From: Bacteroidota bacterium
GTDB taxonomy: Bacteria > Bacteroidota > Bacteroidia > Bacteroidales > P3
Length of the DNA: 64,000 nt
NCBI GenBank assembly: GCA_017860275.1
Contig: JAFNAQ010000005.1
Span: 62,001-126,000, forward strand
Direction of reading: 5' to 3'
Shown here piece after piece: positions 9,678-17,964 of this stretch. The notes below the pieces were generated by a model, which did not search any database, was not told where the DNA came from, and saw only the letters and a program-made list of their open reading frames with translations. The translations under genes were made by a program, and so were the position numbers. How positions within the stretch are numbered: position 1 is the first letter of the stretch; the number at the start of each line of letters is the position of its first letter.

Positions 9678-11339
9678 TTACTTACTACCAAGTCTAGCAT
9701 TTACATCCAAACCAACCTTTATACTCATTCTAGCTTCATTTGCTAATCTAATAAAAGGTTTATTCCCATTATTATCAGATGAAGTATTTAATGTCAATCT
9801 TATTTTTAACTTATTTGCCTTACTTAAAACATCAAATTTATCTGAAGTAATCAATACTTCAGTATTTTTATATTGAATATTAGCAAAGTTGAGTACAGAA
9901 CCATAAGCATCAACATCAGCTCCTTGTACAGTAATCTTATTATCAAATACAGAATCAATAATTACATCATTTTCATTGAATGAATATAACTGAGCCTTTA
10001 TTTCGAATGGGAATCCATTCTTAATATCAAGAATTAACTTTGCTGAATTAATAAAATCAGCAGCATCACCTAGGTCTATTGAATCGAGATCTATATCGTA
10101 TTCCAAATTACTTATCTTAATCTTAAAAGGAAAGACAAATTTCGTTTTTATTCTAAATGATGCATCACTAGTAATAAAACCAGAGACATGATTTGGGTTT
10201 AGTTTTATCGAAGCATCATAATCTATTTTATTTGGAGCAATAGAAAAGGCATTAGCGTTAAAATTCAATCTTGTTCCAGATGTATTATAGGTATGAGGTT
10301 GTAATGCTGAAAGAATGGAGATTGTAGTATTAGGATTAATCAAATCTGCAATAGTCCCTGCTTGATTTGAAACCGTTGCATGATTTACTTTTATCTCAGT
10401 AGGTACACCAATGTTTGAAATAGTAGTTAAATCAAGGTAAATACCATCATCAAATTGGAAGGCTCCTTCTTTGAAAATATTACTAATTGTTGAATCGGAA
10501 AAGAAATCTAAGTCTTCACTTTCTGCAAAAGTTGTTTCAAAATAACCTAAATTACCATAGATAACATCGAAATCTAATTTTGTGAATTCAATATTTAGAT
10601 TAGTATTATACTCTTGTTTAAGTGTTCCATTTACTTTAATAAATACTCTATCATAGAAATTAATCTTACCTGAAGCATCATTAACAATTTCATATTGCGA
10701 CAAATCAATGCTTGTGTTTACAATATTTGTAGTTTGTTGACCTGCATTAGCAATCTTTAATTCTAATTTAAAAGTATCACCAGTTGTAATATGTCTTAGG
10801 TTTGGGCTCATTAATTCAATATATGACTCATGATTTAAATCAGAGGCCACGGCAATCTGAATTGAACCTTTCTTGAATTTAATTTTTTCAATGGTTTGTC
10901 CATTATCTAAAGTAGGTAGATCTATCGAAGTATTCTCCATTGCTTCATCCAATGAAGGATAATACATCTCTCCAACTATTGCGCCATTTACTTTTGGAAG
11001 GTCAAGATTTATATCCATATTTATCCCATCAATTGAACCAAGTGAAGGAATATCTGGAGTAAAAGTCGTATCTTTTTCCATTGTGAATACCATAAAAGAA
11101 CCATGACCGTCATTTATGGTATCGAAACCACAGCCAGTAGTATCAGCAATAAATCTAAAATCAATTACATCTAATAATGATAAATCAATTTTTGCAATAT
11201 TTCCAAGACCTATTCTTGGACTTACTGAAGGTGTTGCTATCCTATCAAATTCGAAGTCCTTTTCATCTACACAAGATGAAAAAAACATACCGAAAATAAA
11301 ACTAAACAACAGTACAAAATAATACTTTAATTTTTTCAT
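9678..11339 (-). CDS. Large predicted lipoprotein, unknown family
   Basis: The 553-residue protein starts with a lipoprotein signal peptide and a lipobox FSSC with the lipidated cysteine at residue 23, followed by acidic residues (VDEKDFEFD), common for exported Bacteroidota lipoproteins. The remainder is strand-rich and polar without a domain I can name. It lies 18 bases after the ABC permease gene and 21 bases before the FN3/T9SS gene, so all are probably co-transcribed. The function is unknown; a surface or periplasmic structural partner of the two following proteins is possible. Confidence 0.7.
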   Translation of the reverse strand: MKKLKYYFVLLFSFIFGMFFSSCVDEKDFEFDRIATPSVSPRIGLGNIAKIDLSLLDVIDFRFIADTTGCGFDTINDGHGSFMVFTMEKDTTFTPDIPSLGSIDGINMDINLDLPKVNGAIVGEMYYPSLDEAMENTSIDLPTLDNGQTIEKIKFKKGSIQIAVASDLNHESYIELMSPNLRHITTGDTFKLELKIANAGQQTTNIVNTSIDLSQYEIVNDASGKINFYDRVFIKVNGTLKQEYNTNLNIEFTKLDFDVIYGNLGYFETTFAESEDLDFFSDSTISNIFKEGAFQFDDGIYLDLTTISNIGVPTEIKVNHATVSNQAGTIADLINPNTTISILSALQPHTYNTSGTRLNFNANAFSIAPNKIDYDASIKLNPNHVSGFITSDASFRIKTKFVFPFKIKISNLEYDIDLDSIDLGDAADFINSAKLILDIKNGFPFEIKAQLYSFNENDVIIDSVFDNKITVQGADVDAYGSVLNFANIQYKNTEVLITSDKFDVLSKANKLKIRLTLNTSSDNNGNKPFIRLANEARMSIKVGLDVNARLGSK

Positions 11340-11357
11340 ACCTATTATTTTAAATTG

Positions 11358-12707
11358 TTAATTATTATATTTAAACCACTTCCAAATTTCTTTATAAGTG
11401 ATATTTTTTCCATACATTAATATACCTGTTCTATATATTTTAGCAGCAAACCAAATTGCACCTGCAATAAAAATAATCATCAAAGACATAGAAAGAGCAA
11501 TTTCCCAAATAGGAACTCCAAATGGTATTCTCATCATCATAACCATAGGAGCAGTTAATGGAATGATTGACATCCAAAAAGCAACATTCCCAGAAGGATT
11601 ATTTAATATTATAGGGAAGCAGACCATAGCCAAAATTAGCGGTATAGTAATTGGCAGAGTGAATTGCTGAGCATCAGTATCTACATCCATCAAAGCACCA
11701 ACAGCACCAAATAATGAAGCATATAAAAAATATCCTGCCATAAAGTAAAAAAGAAACATTCCTATAATTAGAACATAATTTATTGAGAATAAACCTTGAG
11801 TAATCTGACTCACCTTCTCAGTCTCATTTGAAAAATTATCTAATTTATCAACGCTAATAACTCTTTCATTAAGAGTAATATTCTCTTTTTGAACAGGAGA
11901 AAATTTCTGAGGGTAAATCGTTTGAAGACCAGTAATTAATAAACCGCTGAGACATACCCAAAGCACAAACTGAGTAAGTCCAACCAATGCAAGAGCAATA
12001 ATCTTACCCATAAGCAATTGTATCGGCTTTATTGAAGAAATTAATACCTCCACTATCCTATTAGTTTTTTCCTCAGAAACAGATTTCATTACTTGTGCTC
12101 CAAAGATAAAAATAAACATATAGATTAAAAATCCAGAGATTGTACCCAAAACGGTCTTTATTTCCTTATAAGAATTCTCACCAGAACGAATATCCTTTGA
12201 ATAAAAACCAATCTTTGGATCATTAAACCAAGCCAAATCCTTAGCATTCATACCATAGTCATAGGTAAGAACATAATTTTTTAAAACTTCGGTAAGTTGA
12301 TTCCTAATATTTTGTTGAGCCGAGAGACTTGGTTCATTATCCGAATAGAATAAAAAGCCCTTAATTGGAGGCATATCGTTTGTATTCACAATCTCCAAAA
12401 CAGCATCATACTCTCCATTTTCTAATTTTATTTGTGCCTCATTAATATCATAACCATACTCAAAGCGTAAATCTTCGGTATTTTTAAAATTATTGAGATA
12501 AAGAGATGATTTAGATTCTCCCTTTTCAAAAATAGTTTCATCAACAACTAAAACTTTAGATTGCGTTTCTGAATTTAATGCTAAGAAAAAAGGAATAATC
12601 CATAGCGAGGCAATAAGAATAGGACCTAAGAAAGTCATTACCAGAAAAGACTTCTTCTTTATTCTTGTTAGATATTCACGTTTAATTATGATACTAATCT
12701 TATTCAT
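11358..12707 (-). CDS. ABC-2 type transporter permease (NatB-like)
   Basis: The 449-residue inner-membrane subunit has one N-terminal membrane segment (about residues 21-44), a large extracytoplasmic domain (about 45-185) and five or six C-terminal segments, the NatB/ABC-2 architecture. It overlaps the ATPase gene by eight bases, so the two form a transporter. NatAB of Bacillus exports sodium, but the wider family exports varied substrates and nothing here fixes the cargo. The upstream FISUMP gene and the downstream lipoprotein and T9SS genes suggest an envelope role. Confidence 0.85.
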   Translation of the reverse strand: MNKISIIIKREYLTRIKKKSFLVMTFLGPILIASLWIIPFFLALNSETQSKVLVVDETIFEKGESKSSLYLNNFKNTEDLRFEYGYDINEAQIKLENGEYDAVLEIVNTNDMPPIKGFLFYSDNEPSLSAQQNIRNQLTEVLKNYVLTYDYGMNAKDLAWFNDPKIGFYSKDIRSGENSYKEIKTVLGTISGFLIYMFIFIFGAQVMKSVSEEKTNRIVEVLISSIKPIQLLMGKIIALALVGLTQFVLWVCLSGLLITGLQTIYPQKFSPVQKENITLNERVISVDKLDNFSNETEKVSQITQGLFSINYVLIIGMFLFYFMAGYFLYASLFGAVGALMDVDTDAQQFTLPITIPLILAMVCFPIILNNPSGNVAFWMSIIPLTAPMVMMMRIPFGVPIWEIALSMSLMIIFIAGAIWFAAKIYRTGILMYGKNITYKEIWKWFKYNN

Positions 12708-13608
12708 TGCTCACTGTTTGTATAAAAATTTGATTCATAGAAGGCAAAACCTCTTTATATGAAATAATATCTGTTTGTTTAAGTATATTGCTAAGTAAAT
12801 CAGCATTTTTCCCATGCTCTATCTTAAGTCTTGAGACTTGAGTTTGGTAATAAACCTCCGAATTAATTAACTCTGAACCTTCAATCAATAAATCTTTTAT
12901 ATTGTAATCCTTAGGTATAACTATTTCAAACTCATTTTGTTTAAATCGTTGTTTAATTTCTGTAACTTTTCCGTCCAAAATTTTCTTTGAACGGTTTAGA
13001 AGAGCTATTGAGTCGCATATTTCTTCTACCGACTCCATATTGTGAGTAGAAAAAATAATTGTAGCACCTTTGGACTTAAGCTCAAGAATTTCAGCCTTTA
13101 AGAGATTAGTATTTACGGGATCAAAACCACTGAAAGGCTCATCGAAAATAAGTAATTCGGGTTCATGAAGTACTGTGGTAATAAATTGAACCTTTTGTTG
13201 CATACCCTTAGATAATTCTTCAACCTTCCTATCCCACCAAGAAAGAATATCAAACTTCTCGAACCAATACTCCAGTCTTTTCTTAGCCTCTGCCTTCTTT
13301 ATTCCTTTTAACTCTGCAAGATATATAGCCTGCTCTCCTACCTTCATCTTTTTATAAAGCCCTCTCTCCTCTGGAAGATAACCAATATTATGAACATGGC
13401 TAAGGTTTAACTTTTCTCCATTAAAAAGTATCTCCCCCTCATCTGGAGCTGTAATTTGATTGATAATTCTAATAAGAGTGGTCTTGCCTGCTCCATTAGG
13501 ACCAAGAAGTCCAAACACACTGCCTCTTTCTACATCGATAGAGACACTATCCAAAGCCTTATGATGAGCATAGGTCTTGGATACATTTTTTGCTGAAAAT
13601 ATTGCCAT
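12700..13608 (-). CDS. ABC transporter ATP-binding protein (NatA-like, DUF4162 tail)
   Basis: The 302-residue ATPase has Walker A GLLGPNGAGKTT, signature LSKGMQQK, Walker B LLIFDEPFSGFDP and the switch histidine in FSTHNME. The last about 80 residues match the DUF4162 tail usual in NatA-like exporter ATPases. I chose the ATG at 13608; a GTG at 13617 in the same frame would overlap the stop of the preceding gene by eight bases. The permease gene overlaps its 3' end. It powers the exporter. Confidence 0.92.
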   Translation of the reverse strand: MAIFSAKNVSKTYAHHKALDSVSIDVERGSVFGLLGPNGAGKTTLIRIINQITAPDEGEILFNGEKLNLSHVHNIGYLPEERGLYKKMKVGEQAIYLAELKGIKKAEAKKRLEYWFEKFDILSWWDRKVEELSKGMQQKVQFITTVLHEPELLIFDEPFSGFDPVNTNLLKAEILELKSKGATIIFSTHNMESVEEICDSIALLNRSKKILDGKVTEIKQRFKQNEFEIVIPKDYNIKDLLIEGSELINSEVYYQTQVSRLKIEHGKNADLLSNILKQTDIISYKEVLPSMNQIFIQTVSNE

Positions 13609-13609
13609 A

Positions 13610-14350
13610 CTATTCACTTCTTACGCATCTGACACTACGTCCAAATGCTCTAAATCCATATATACTAATATTTGTAACAAGTTCTTCCTTATTGAAATCA
13701 ATACATCCCGAAGTACCTATTGAAACGGCATCGCTAGCCCAATAATAACCTCTTGTTCCTAGATGTTGGAAATTTCCTGTATAAGCACTTCTCAAACCTG
13801 AACATGGAAGTTTCAACTGACCATTAGCAATACTAATGTAGTAATAACCTCCAGAACTAACCTTCATCTCATTACCAAGACGCAACAATGCCTTCCATTC
13901 TTTTTGAGTAGGAAGTCTATAACCACAAGGGCATGGATTATTCTCTCCCTTTTCACCTTGCCAAAGATCATCGTCCGAATTCAATAACCAGTCGTTAGAC
14001 TTTTTTTCATCAACAATAAAAAGTCGATGATTGATGTTTGTTAGATTTGCTCTAATCAAGGTAGTATCGGAAAATCTCTTTTCGTGACCATCGGTATTTC
14101 TTCCCCATTGATAAAGGTCGCCCCAAGAGTCCGAAAACTCTAAGTCGGCAGTAGAGGCACCAAGATTTCTGTCTAAAAAGTATAAAACACCCTCATCTGT
14201 CTTGATAGGAGGAAGTTCTAAATAAACAAATTTTCCTTTTTCTGTGTTAATTGGTCTTGCAAAGTTTGCATCATAACTTTGAGCTGTTGTATATTTGCAA
14301 AATAATACAAGTAATAAAATGCAACAACTGTAACGATAATATTTCATCAT
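13610..14350 (-). CDS. FISUMP-domain exported protein
   Basis: About 246 residues with an N-terminal signal peptide (YSCCILLLVLFCKYTTAQ). The mature part is the Fibrobacter succinogenes major paralogous domain, seen in FLDRNLGAS, DLYQWGRN, NPCPCGYRLPTQKEW, GLRSA and the terminal GRSVRCVRS, giving several cysteines for disulfides. Such proteins are exported and of unknown function. A TTG at 14377 extends the frame, but a -7 box overlaps it at 14375-14382, so I prefer the ATG pair at 14350 and 14347. It is the first gene of the six-gene operon ending at 5397. Confidence 0.82.
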   Translation of the reverse strand: MMKYYRYSCCILLLVLFCKYTTAQSYDANFARPINTEKGKFVYLELPPIKTDEGVLYFLDRNLGASTADLEFSDSWGDLYQWGRNTDGHEKRFSDTTLIRANLTNINHRLFIVDEKKSNDWLLNSDDDLWQGEKGENNPCPCGYRLPTQKEWKALLRLGNEMKVSSGGYYYISIANGQLKLPCSGLRSAYTGNFQHLGTRGYYWASDAVSIGTSGCIDFNKEELVTNISIYGFRAFGRSVRCVRSE

Positions 14351-14374
14351 GTTTATTAATAATTTACAATTGCA

Positions 14375-14382
14375 CAAAGATA
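14375..14382 (-). promoter_or_regulatory. Candidate -7 box of the six-gene envelope operon
   Basis: The minus strand reads TATCTTTG, 24 bases before the chosen ATG at 14350. Its position argues against the longer TTG start at 14377. Confidence 0.55.
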
Positions 14383-14449
14383 TGAATTTAATTTATTATA
14401 GACACAATATCATATTACAGAATGCGTTCAAAACTGATAAAAAAAACTT

Positions 14450-15712
14450 ATGCAACTAAATATAAATACTTTTAATTCCTTAAAATACCGAGATTTCAGA
14501 CTATATTTCATTGGGCAATGTATTTCATTAATTGGTACATGGATGCAACAAATAGCCATGAGTTGGCTTCTCTATAACCTTACCGGTTCTATAGCGATGT
14601 TAGGTGCCATATTTTTCATATCTCAAGCACCAATCTTACTAATAACGCCCTTTTCCTCAGCCTTTATTGACAAGGTAAACAAAAGAAAAATACTAATAAT
14701 AACGCAAGGAGCATCGATGCTTCATGCAATAATACTCACAATACTTACCCTCACAAACACCATAGAAGTATGGCAATTAGTCCTCTTAAGTTTCTTTCTC
14801 GGAATAATAAACGCAATCGATATGCCAACAAGGCAAGCATACTACACCTCATTAGTTCCAAAAGAAAACCTAACAAATGCCGTTGCTCTTAATTCCGCAA
14901 TAATCAACGGAGCAAGACTTATTGGACCTGCAATAGGTGGAGTAATCGTTGGGCTCGTTGGAGAAGGTGGATGTTTTCTCGTCAATTCAATAAGCTATAT
15001 ATTCGTAATCATAGCTTTATTTATGATAAAGTCAGAGCAAATTATAATCAACCAAAACAAGACAAGAGTTGTAGAGGATATTAAAGAGGGTTATAAATAC
15101 ATGAAAAAACATGTACCAATAAAAGTATTAATATTCACGACTCTAATTTTTTGCTTTCTAATTTTTCCAATAACAACCTTTATCCCTGCATTCACAAAAG
15201 ACGTTCTTGGAGGAAATAGCGAAAAGTTAGGATTAATTCTTTCCGTAGTTGGCGTTGGTTCATTTATCTCTGCAATGTTTCTTGCCTCAAGAAAGGGACT
15301 ACTTGGGCTCGAAAAGCTACAACTTGCAGCAATCTTCGTCTCATCAATAATCTCAATATTTTATTTCTTCGTAACATCGCTATGGATAACCTTAATTCTC
15401 TCGGCAATCTTAGGTTTTAGCATGGTTTGCACAATTGCCACAACAAACACTATGCTTCAAGCCCTAACCGACCTCAACATGAAAGGAAGAATTATGGGAT
15501 ATTATACGATGTGTTTCTTAGGTGGCTCTGCTCTTGGTAGTTTGTTGTTAGGCTGGTTAAGCAAAGTATTCACCCTACCCTACACAATGGCGGCAAGTGG
15601 AATAATTTGCGTAATAGGAATAATCATATACCTTCCATACCTCGAAAGAGTAACACAACAAACCAAAGACAAATATATAGAAAATGGGATAATCCCCGAA
15701 ATCCCAGTATAA
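14450..15712 (+). CDS. MFS transporter (EntS-like MFS_3 family)
   Basis: The 420-residue protein has about 12 membrane segments and opens with the family's pattern LKYRDFRLYFIGQCISLIGTW, with MQQIAMSWLLYNLTGS in segment 1. The loop DKVNKRKI after segment 2 and MPTRQAYYTSLVPKENL before segment 5 are typical of the EntS/MFS_3 group, which includes siderophore and drug exporters. The substrate cannot be read from sequence. The gene stands alone, convergent with the YidE-type gene across a 511-base gap. Confidence 0.88.
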   Translation: MQLNINTFNSLKYRDFRLYFIGQCISLIGTWMQQIAMSWLLYNLTGSIAMLGAIFFISQAPILLITPFSSAFIDKVNKRKILIITQGASMLHAIILTILTLTNTIEVWQLVLLSFFLGIINAIDMPTRQAYYTSLVPKENLTNAVALNSAIINGARLIGPAIGGVIVGLVGEGGCFLVNSISYIFVIIALFMIKSEQIIINQNKTRVVEDIKEGYKYMKKHVPIKVLIFTTLIFCFLIFPITTFIPAFTKDVLGGNSEKLGLILSVVGVGSFISAMFLASRKGLLGLEKLQLAAIFVSSIISIFYFFVTSLWITLILSAILGFSMVCTIATTNTMLQALTDLNMKGRIMGYYTMCFLGGSALGSLLLGWLSKVFTLPYTMAASGIICVIGIIIYLPYLERVTQQTKDKYIENGIIPEIPV

Positions 15713-15757
15713 ACCTTCTTTGTTCGAAAAAGCTGTATTTTCTTAATACCTACCGAC

Positions 15758-16213
15758 TGTTAATATTAAGAAATGCAAATTAGGTATTTTAGCACAAAAA
15801 CCTTGTTTTATCACTCTAGAATCTTATTCTACGACAGCGGAATCTTATTCTATTTTTCTAGAATCAAATTCTATTTCACTAGAACAAGGAGTTATTTCTC
15901 TAAATACCTTATTTCTACAAAATTAAACCTCGTTTCTGTAAATTTTTATCAGACATAAATTCATAAATATGAGGTTTCTTTGAAAAAAGAGGAAATAAAT
16001 CTATAAAAAATGGTCAAATGAAGATATTTATTATAAATAATTAACGAATCTTTTTCCCCAAGCCGCCCATTGTCTTCAAATTTTCAACCCACAAGACCCC
16101 ATCTCATTACTAACATTTAACATCAAAACTTGCAAAATGTTAGAAAAATACCCAAAAACCAACGTTTTAGTTAAATCAAAACCAACAACCAAAAAATATA
16201 CGCCGTAACTTTG
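15758..16213 (-). repeat. Dispersed 21-bp-array element, copy 1
   Basis: Read on the minus strand this stretch aligns with the plus strand of 60308-60876. Landmarks in order are a CAAAGTTA box (16213-16206), TTTAACTAAAA (16175-16165), GGGTATTTTTC (16153-16143), a 31-base block (16056-16026, one mismatch to the other copy), a 21-bp-period palindromic array (about 15915-15796) and an 18-base end block (15775-15758, one mismatch). The gap between the last strong array unit and the end block is 41 bases in both copies. No coding capacity is conserved between copies. I know no named family. Confidence 0.75.
15796..15915. repeat. Tandem array of 21-bp palindromic units (copy 1)
   Basis: Units start every 21 bases at 15796, 15817, 15838, 15859, 15880 and 15901. 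The best are TAGAAT-CTT-ATTCTA at 15817 and TAGAAT-CAA-ATTCTA at 15859: six-base inverted arms around three bases, then a six-base linker. The unit at 15838 starts CGGAAT, and those at 15796, 15880 and 15901 are degenerate. Weaker units continue at the same spacing to about 15970, for example AAAC-GAG-GTTT read on the minus strand. Confidence 0.85.
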
Positions 16214-16223
16214 AAACTTTGTT

Positions 16224-17879
16224 TTACATACAAATTATCACTAAAATTTGTGCTGTTAGAATTCTTAGGAACATGGTTAGTGGGTAGACTGTTGCGTATG
16301 CTACCGATGGTGCTTCATTTGTCGCTACTGAGTTTGCGAAGGCAAGTGCAGGGGGATCGGTCATTGAGCCTGAAAGTAAACCTAAGATTGTATAGTAATC
16401 CATTTTATATCGCAGTCTTGCAAAAACACCAACTAAGAATAATGGAATTACCGTTATCATTAAACCATATATTGCCCAAATATAACCTCCATCCATAATT
16501 GTGCTAACAAATTTCTCTCCTGCTCCCAACCCTATTGCTGCTAAGAACATAGAAATACCTATCTCTCTAATCATCATATTGGCACTCGTTGTGGTAAAGG
16601 TAATTAGTTTATAGTATGGTCCAAAGCGTCCAATTAGAATTGCAACGATAAGTGGTCCTCCCGCTAAACCTAGCTTAACTGGTGATGGCAATCCTGGAAA
16701 GGCAATTGGTATAGAACCTAAGATTATACCTAGGGTTATACCTAAGAAGATTGGTATTAGATTTGGATGGTCAAGACGTTTCATTGAGTTGCCTAATAAA
16801 TCGGCTACCTTTTTAATATCTCCTTCTTTTCCAACTACCGATACTCTGTCTCCAATTAATAGCTGAAGGTCTTGTGTTGCTATAAGTTCAATACCTGCTC
16901 TTGTAATACGTGTAATGTTTACACCATATAGTGAACGTATCTTTAGAGCGCCTATCTTCTTACCATTTAATGATGGCTTTGTTACTACTATTCTCCTTGA
17001 TAATAGTTTTTCTTCTCCACTCTCCCACTCTGCCTCGGTAACATTTGTTGTTTCTCCCAAAAGCATGATTATTGCGTTTGAGTTTGCTTGTTCTATTACT
17101 ACACGAATAATATCACCCTCATTCACAATTGTTTTATCTGTCACTGAGTTTACCTCATCGTTTGATTTCTTAATTCTGGTAACTACCATTGGCTGACCAA
17201 ATAATTCTACTATCTCTCCAATTGATTTTCCAAAGATATTATTCTTTTTTATTACTATTGAGAGAACTTGATTTGTCTCTTTATTTTCTTTGGACAAACT
17301 TGCATCTTTCTCTGGTTTAATCTTTAAAATCCATTTTATTATCATTGGAGTAAATATTATACCTATAACTCCTAATGGATATGCTACTGCGTAACCTAAG
17401 GCTACATTCGGGTCTTCTGCACCTGTTATATCTTTTATCGCTCCTTGTGCTGCACCAAGACCTGGAGTATTTGTAACGGCTCCAGAAAGGACACCGACCA
17501 TTGTTTGGATATTAATTCCTGTTACTATATGAATAATATATGTAACCACACATCCTAAAAGGACAATCATTGCGGCAAGAGAGTTTAATCTCAGTCCTCC
17601 TTTTTTTAGGGATGCGAAGAACCCTGGTCCTACTTGCAACCCTACTGAGTAGACAAAAAGTATTAGACCAAATTCCTTTACGAAGTGAAGAAGTTCCTTT
17701 TCTAACTCAAATCCAAAATGACTTATTGAAATACCTACAAAGAGTATCCAAGTGATACCGAGTGATATGTTTGCAATTTTTAATTTCCCAAGTTGAATTC
17801 CCAGTGTAATTGTGATGGCAAGCAACATAATAGAATGCCCAATTCCACCTCCATTAAATAATTCGATAAACCAATTCAT
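16224..17879 (-). CDS. YidE/AspT-family transporter with two RCK_C domains
   Basis: The 551-residue inner-membrane protein has the duplicated layout of the YidE/YbjL/AspT family. About five membrane segments come first, with GVLSGAVTNTPGLGAAQ in the first half. Two soluble TrkA-C-like domains follow at about residues 200-290 and 295-375 (GKSIGEIVELFGQP, LLIGDRVSVVGKEGD). A second membrane half contains the matching GLLSGSMTDPPALAF. AspT exchanges aspartate and alanine, but YidE-like members are uncharacterised, so the substrate is unknown. The gene stands alone on the minus strand. Confidence 0.88.
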   Translation of the reverse strand: MNWFIELFNGGGIGHSIMLLAITITLGIQLGKLKIANISLGITWILFVGISISHFGFELEKELLHFVKEFGLILFVYSVGLQVGPGFFASLKKGGLRLNSLAAMIVLLGCVVTYIIHIVTGINIQTMVGVLSGAVTNTPGLGAAQGAIKDITGAEDPNVALGYAVAYPLGVIGIIFTPMIIKWILKIKPEKDASLSKENKETNQVLSIVIKKNNIFGKSIGEIVELFGQPMVVTRIKKSNDEVNSVTDKTIVNEGDIIRVVIEQANSNAIIMLLGETTNVTEAEWESGEEKLLSRRIVVTKPSLNGKKIGALKIRSLYGVNITRITRAGIELIATQDLQLLIGDRVSVVGKEGDIKKVADLLGNSMKRLDHPNLIPIFLGITLGIILGSIPIAFPGLPSPVKLGLAGGPLIVAILIGRFGPYYKLITFTTTSANMMIREIGISMFLAAIGLGAGEKFVSTIMDGGYIWAIYGLMITVIPLFLVGVFARLRYKMDYYTILGLLSGSMTDPPALAFANSVATNEAPSVAYATVYPLTMFLRILTAQILVIICM

Positions 17880-17904
17880 GATTATTAATGTTGAAAATAA
17901 TAAA

Positions 17905-17942
17905 AGTCCATCGAATCAACCCTTAAGTTTATCCGATGGACT
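17905..17942 (-). terminator. Terminator after the deoxyhypusine-synthase-like gene
   Basis: Read on the minus strand, AGTCCATCG (17942-17934) pairs perfectly with CGATGGACT (17913-17905) and is followed by TTTATTATTTT. Confidence 0.8.
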
Positions 17943-17964
17943 ATTTGAAAAAAATAATTAATTT

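Larger units (their letters stand above)
15713..16223. other. 511-base gene-free region carrying a repeat element
   Basis: This gap lies between two convergent genes and is nearly filled by the repeat element described separately. Other structures are an AT-rich hairpin (TTTCTTAATA at 15739-15748 and TATTAAGAAA at 15764-15773) that could end the MFS transcript, though no T-run follows. There is also a CTAACATTT/AAATGTTAG inverted repeat at 16110-16118 and 16135-16143. A 61-codon frame at 15773-15958 is a by-product of the 21-bp repeats and is not called. Confidence 0.8.

Noticed and set aside
15796-15915. CRISPR array
   Set aside because: Units are 15 bases with 6-base linkers; there are no spacer-sized unique sequences and no cas gene in the window.
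15773-15958. 61-codon frame with seven-residue repeats (RILFYDS-like)
   Set aside because: The heptad follows from the 21-base period. The aligned region of the second element copy has stop codons in the same frame, so coding is not conserved.
16206-16213. TAACTTTG as a promoter for a plus-strand gene
   Set aside because: It would transcribe antisense into the YidE-type gene; no gene follows and no -33 element is seen. It is kept only as a landmark of the repeat element.
16211-16498. 95-codon plus-strand frame
   Set aside because: It is antisense to the well-supported 3' part of the YidE-type gene.
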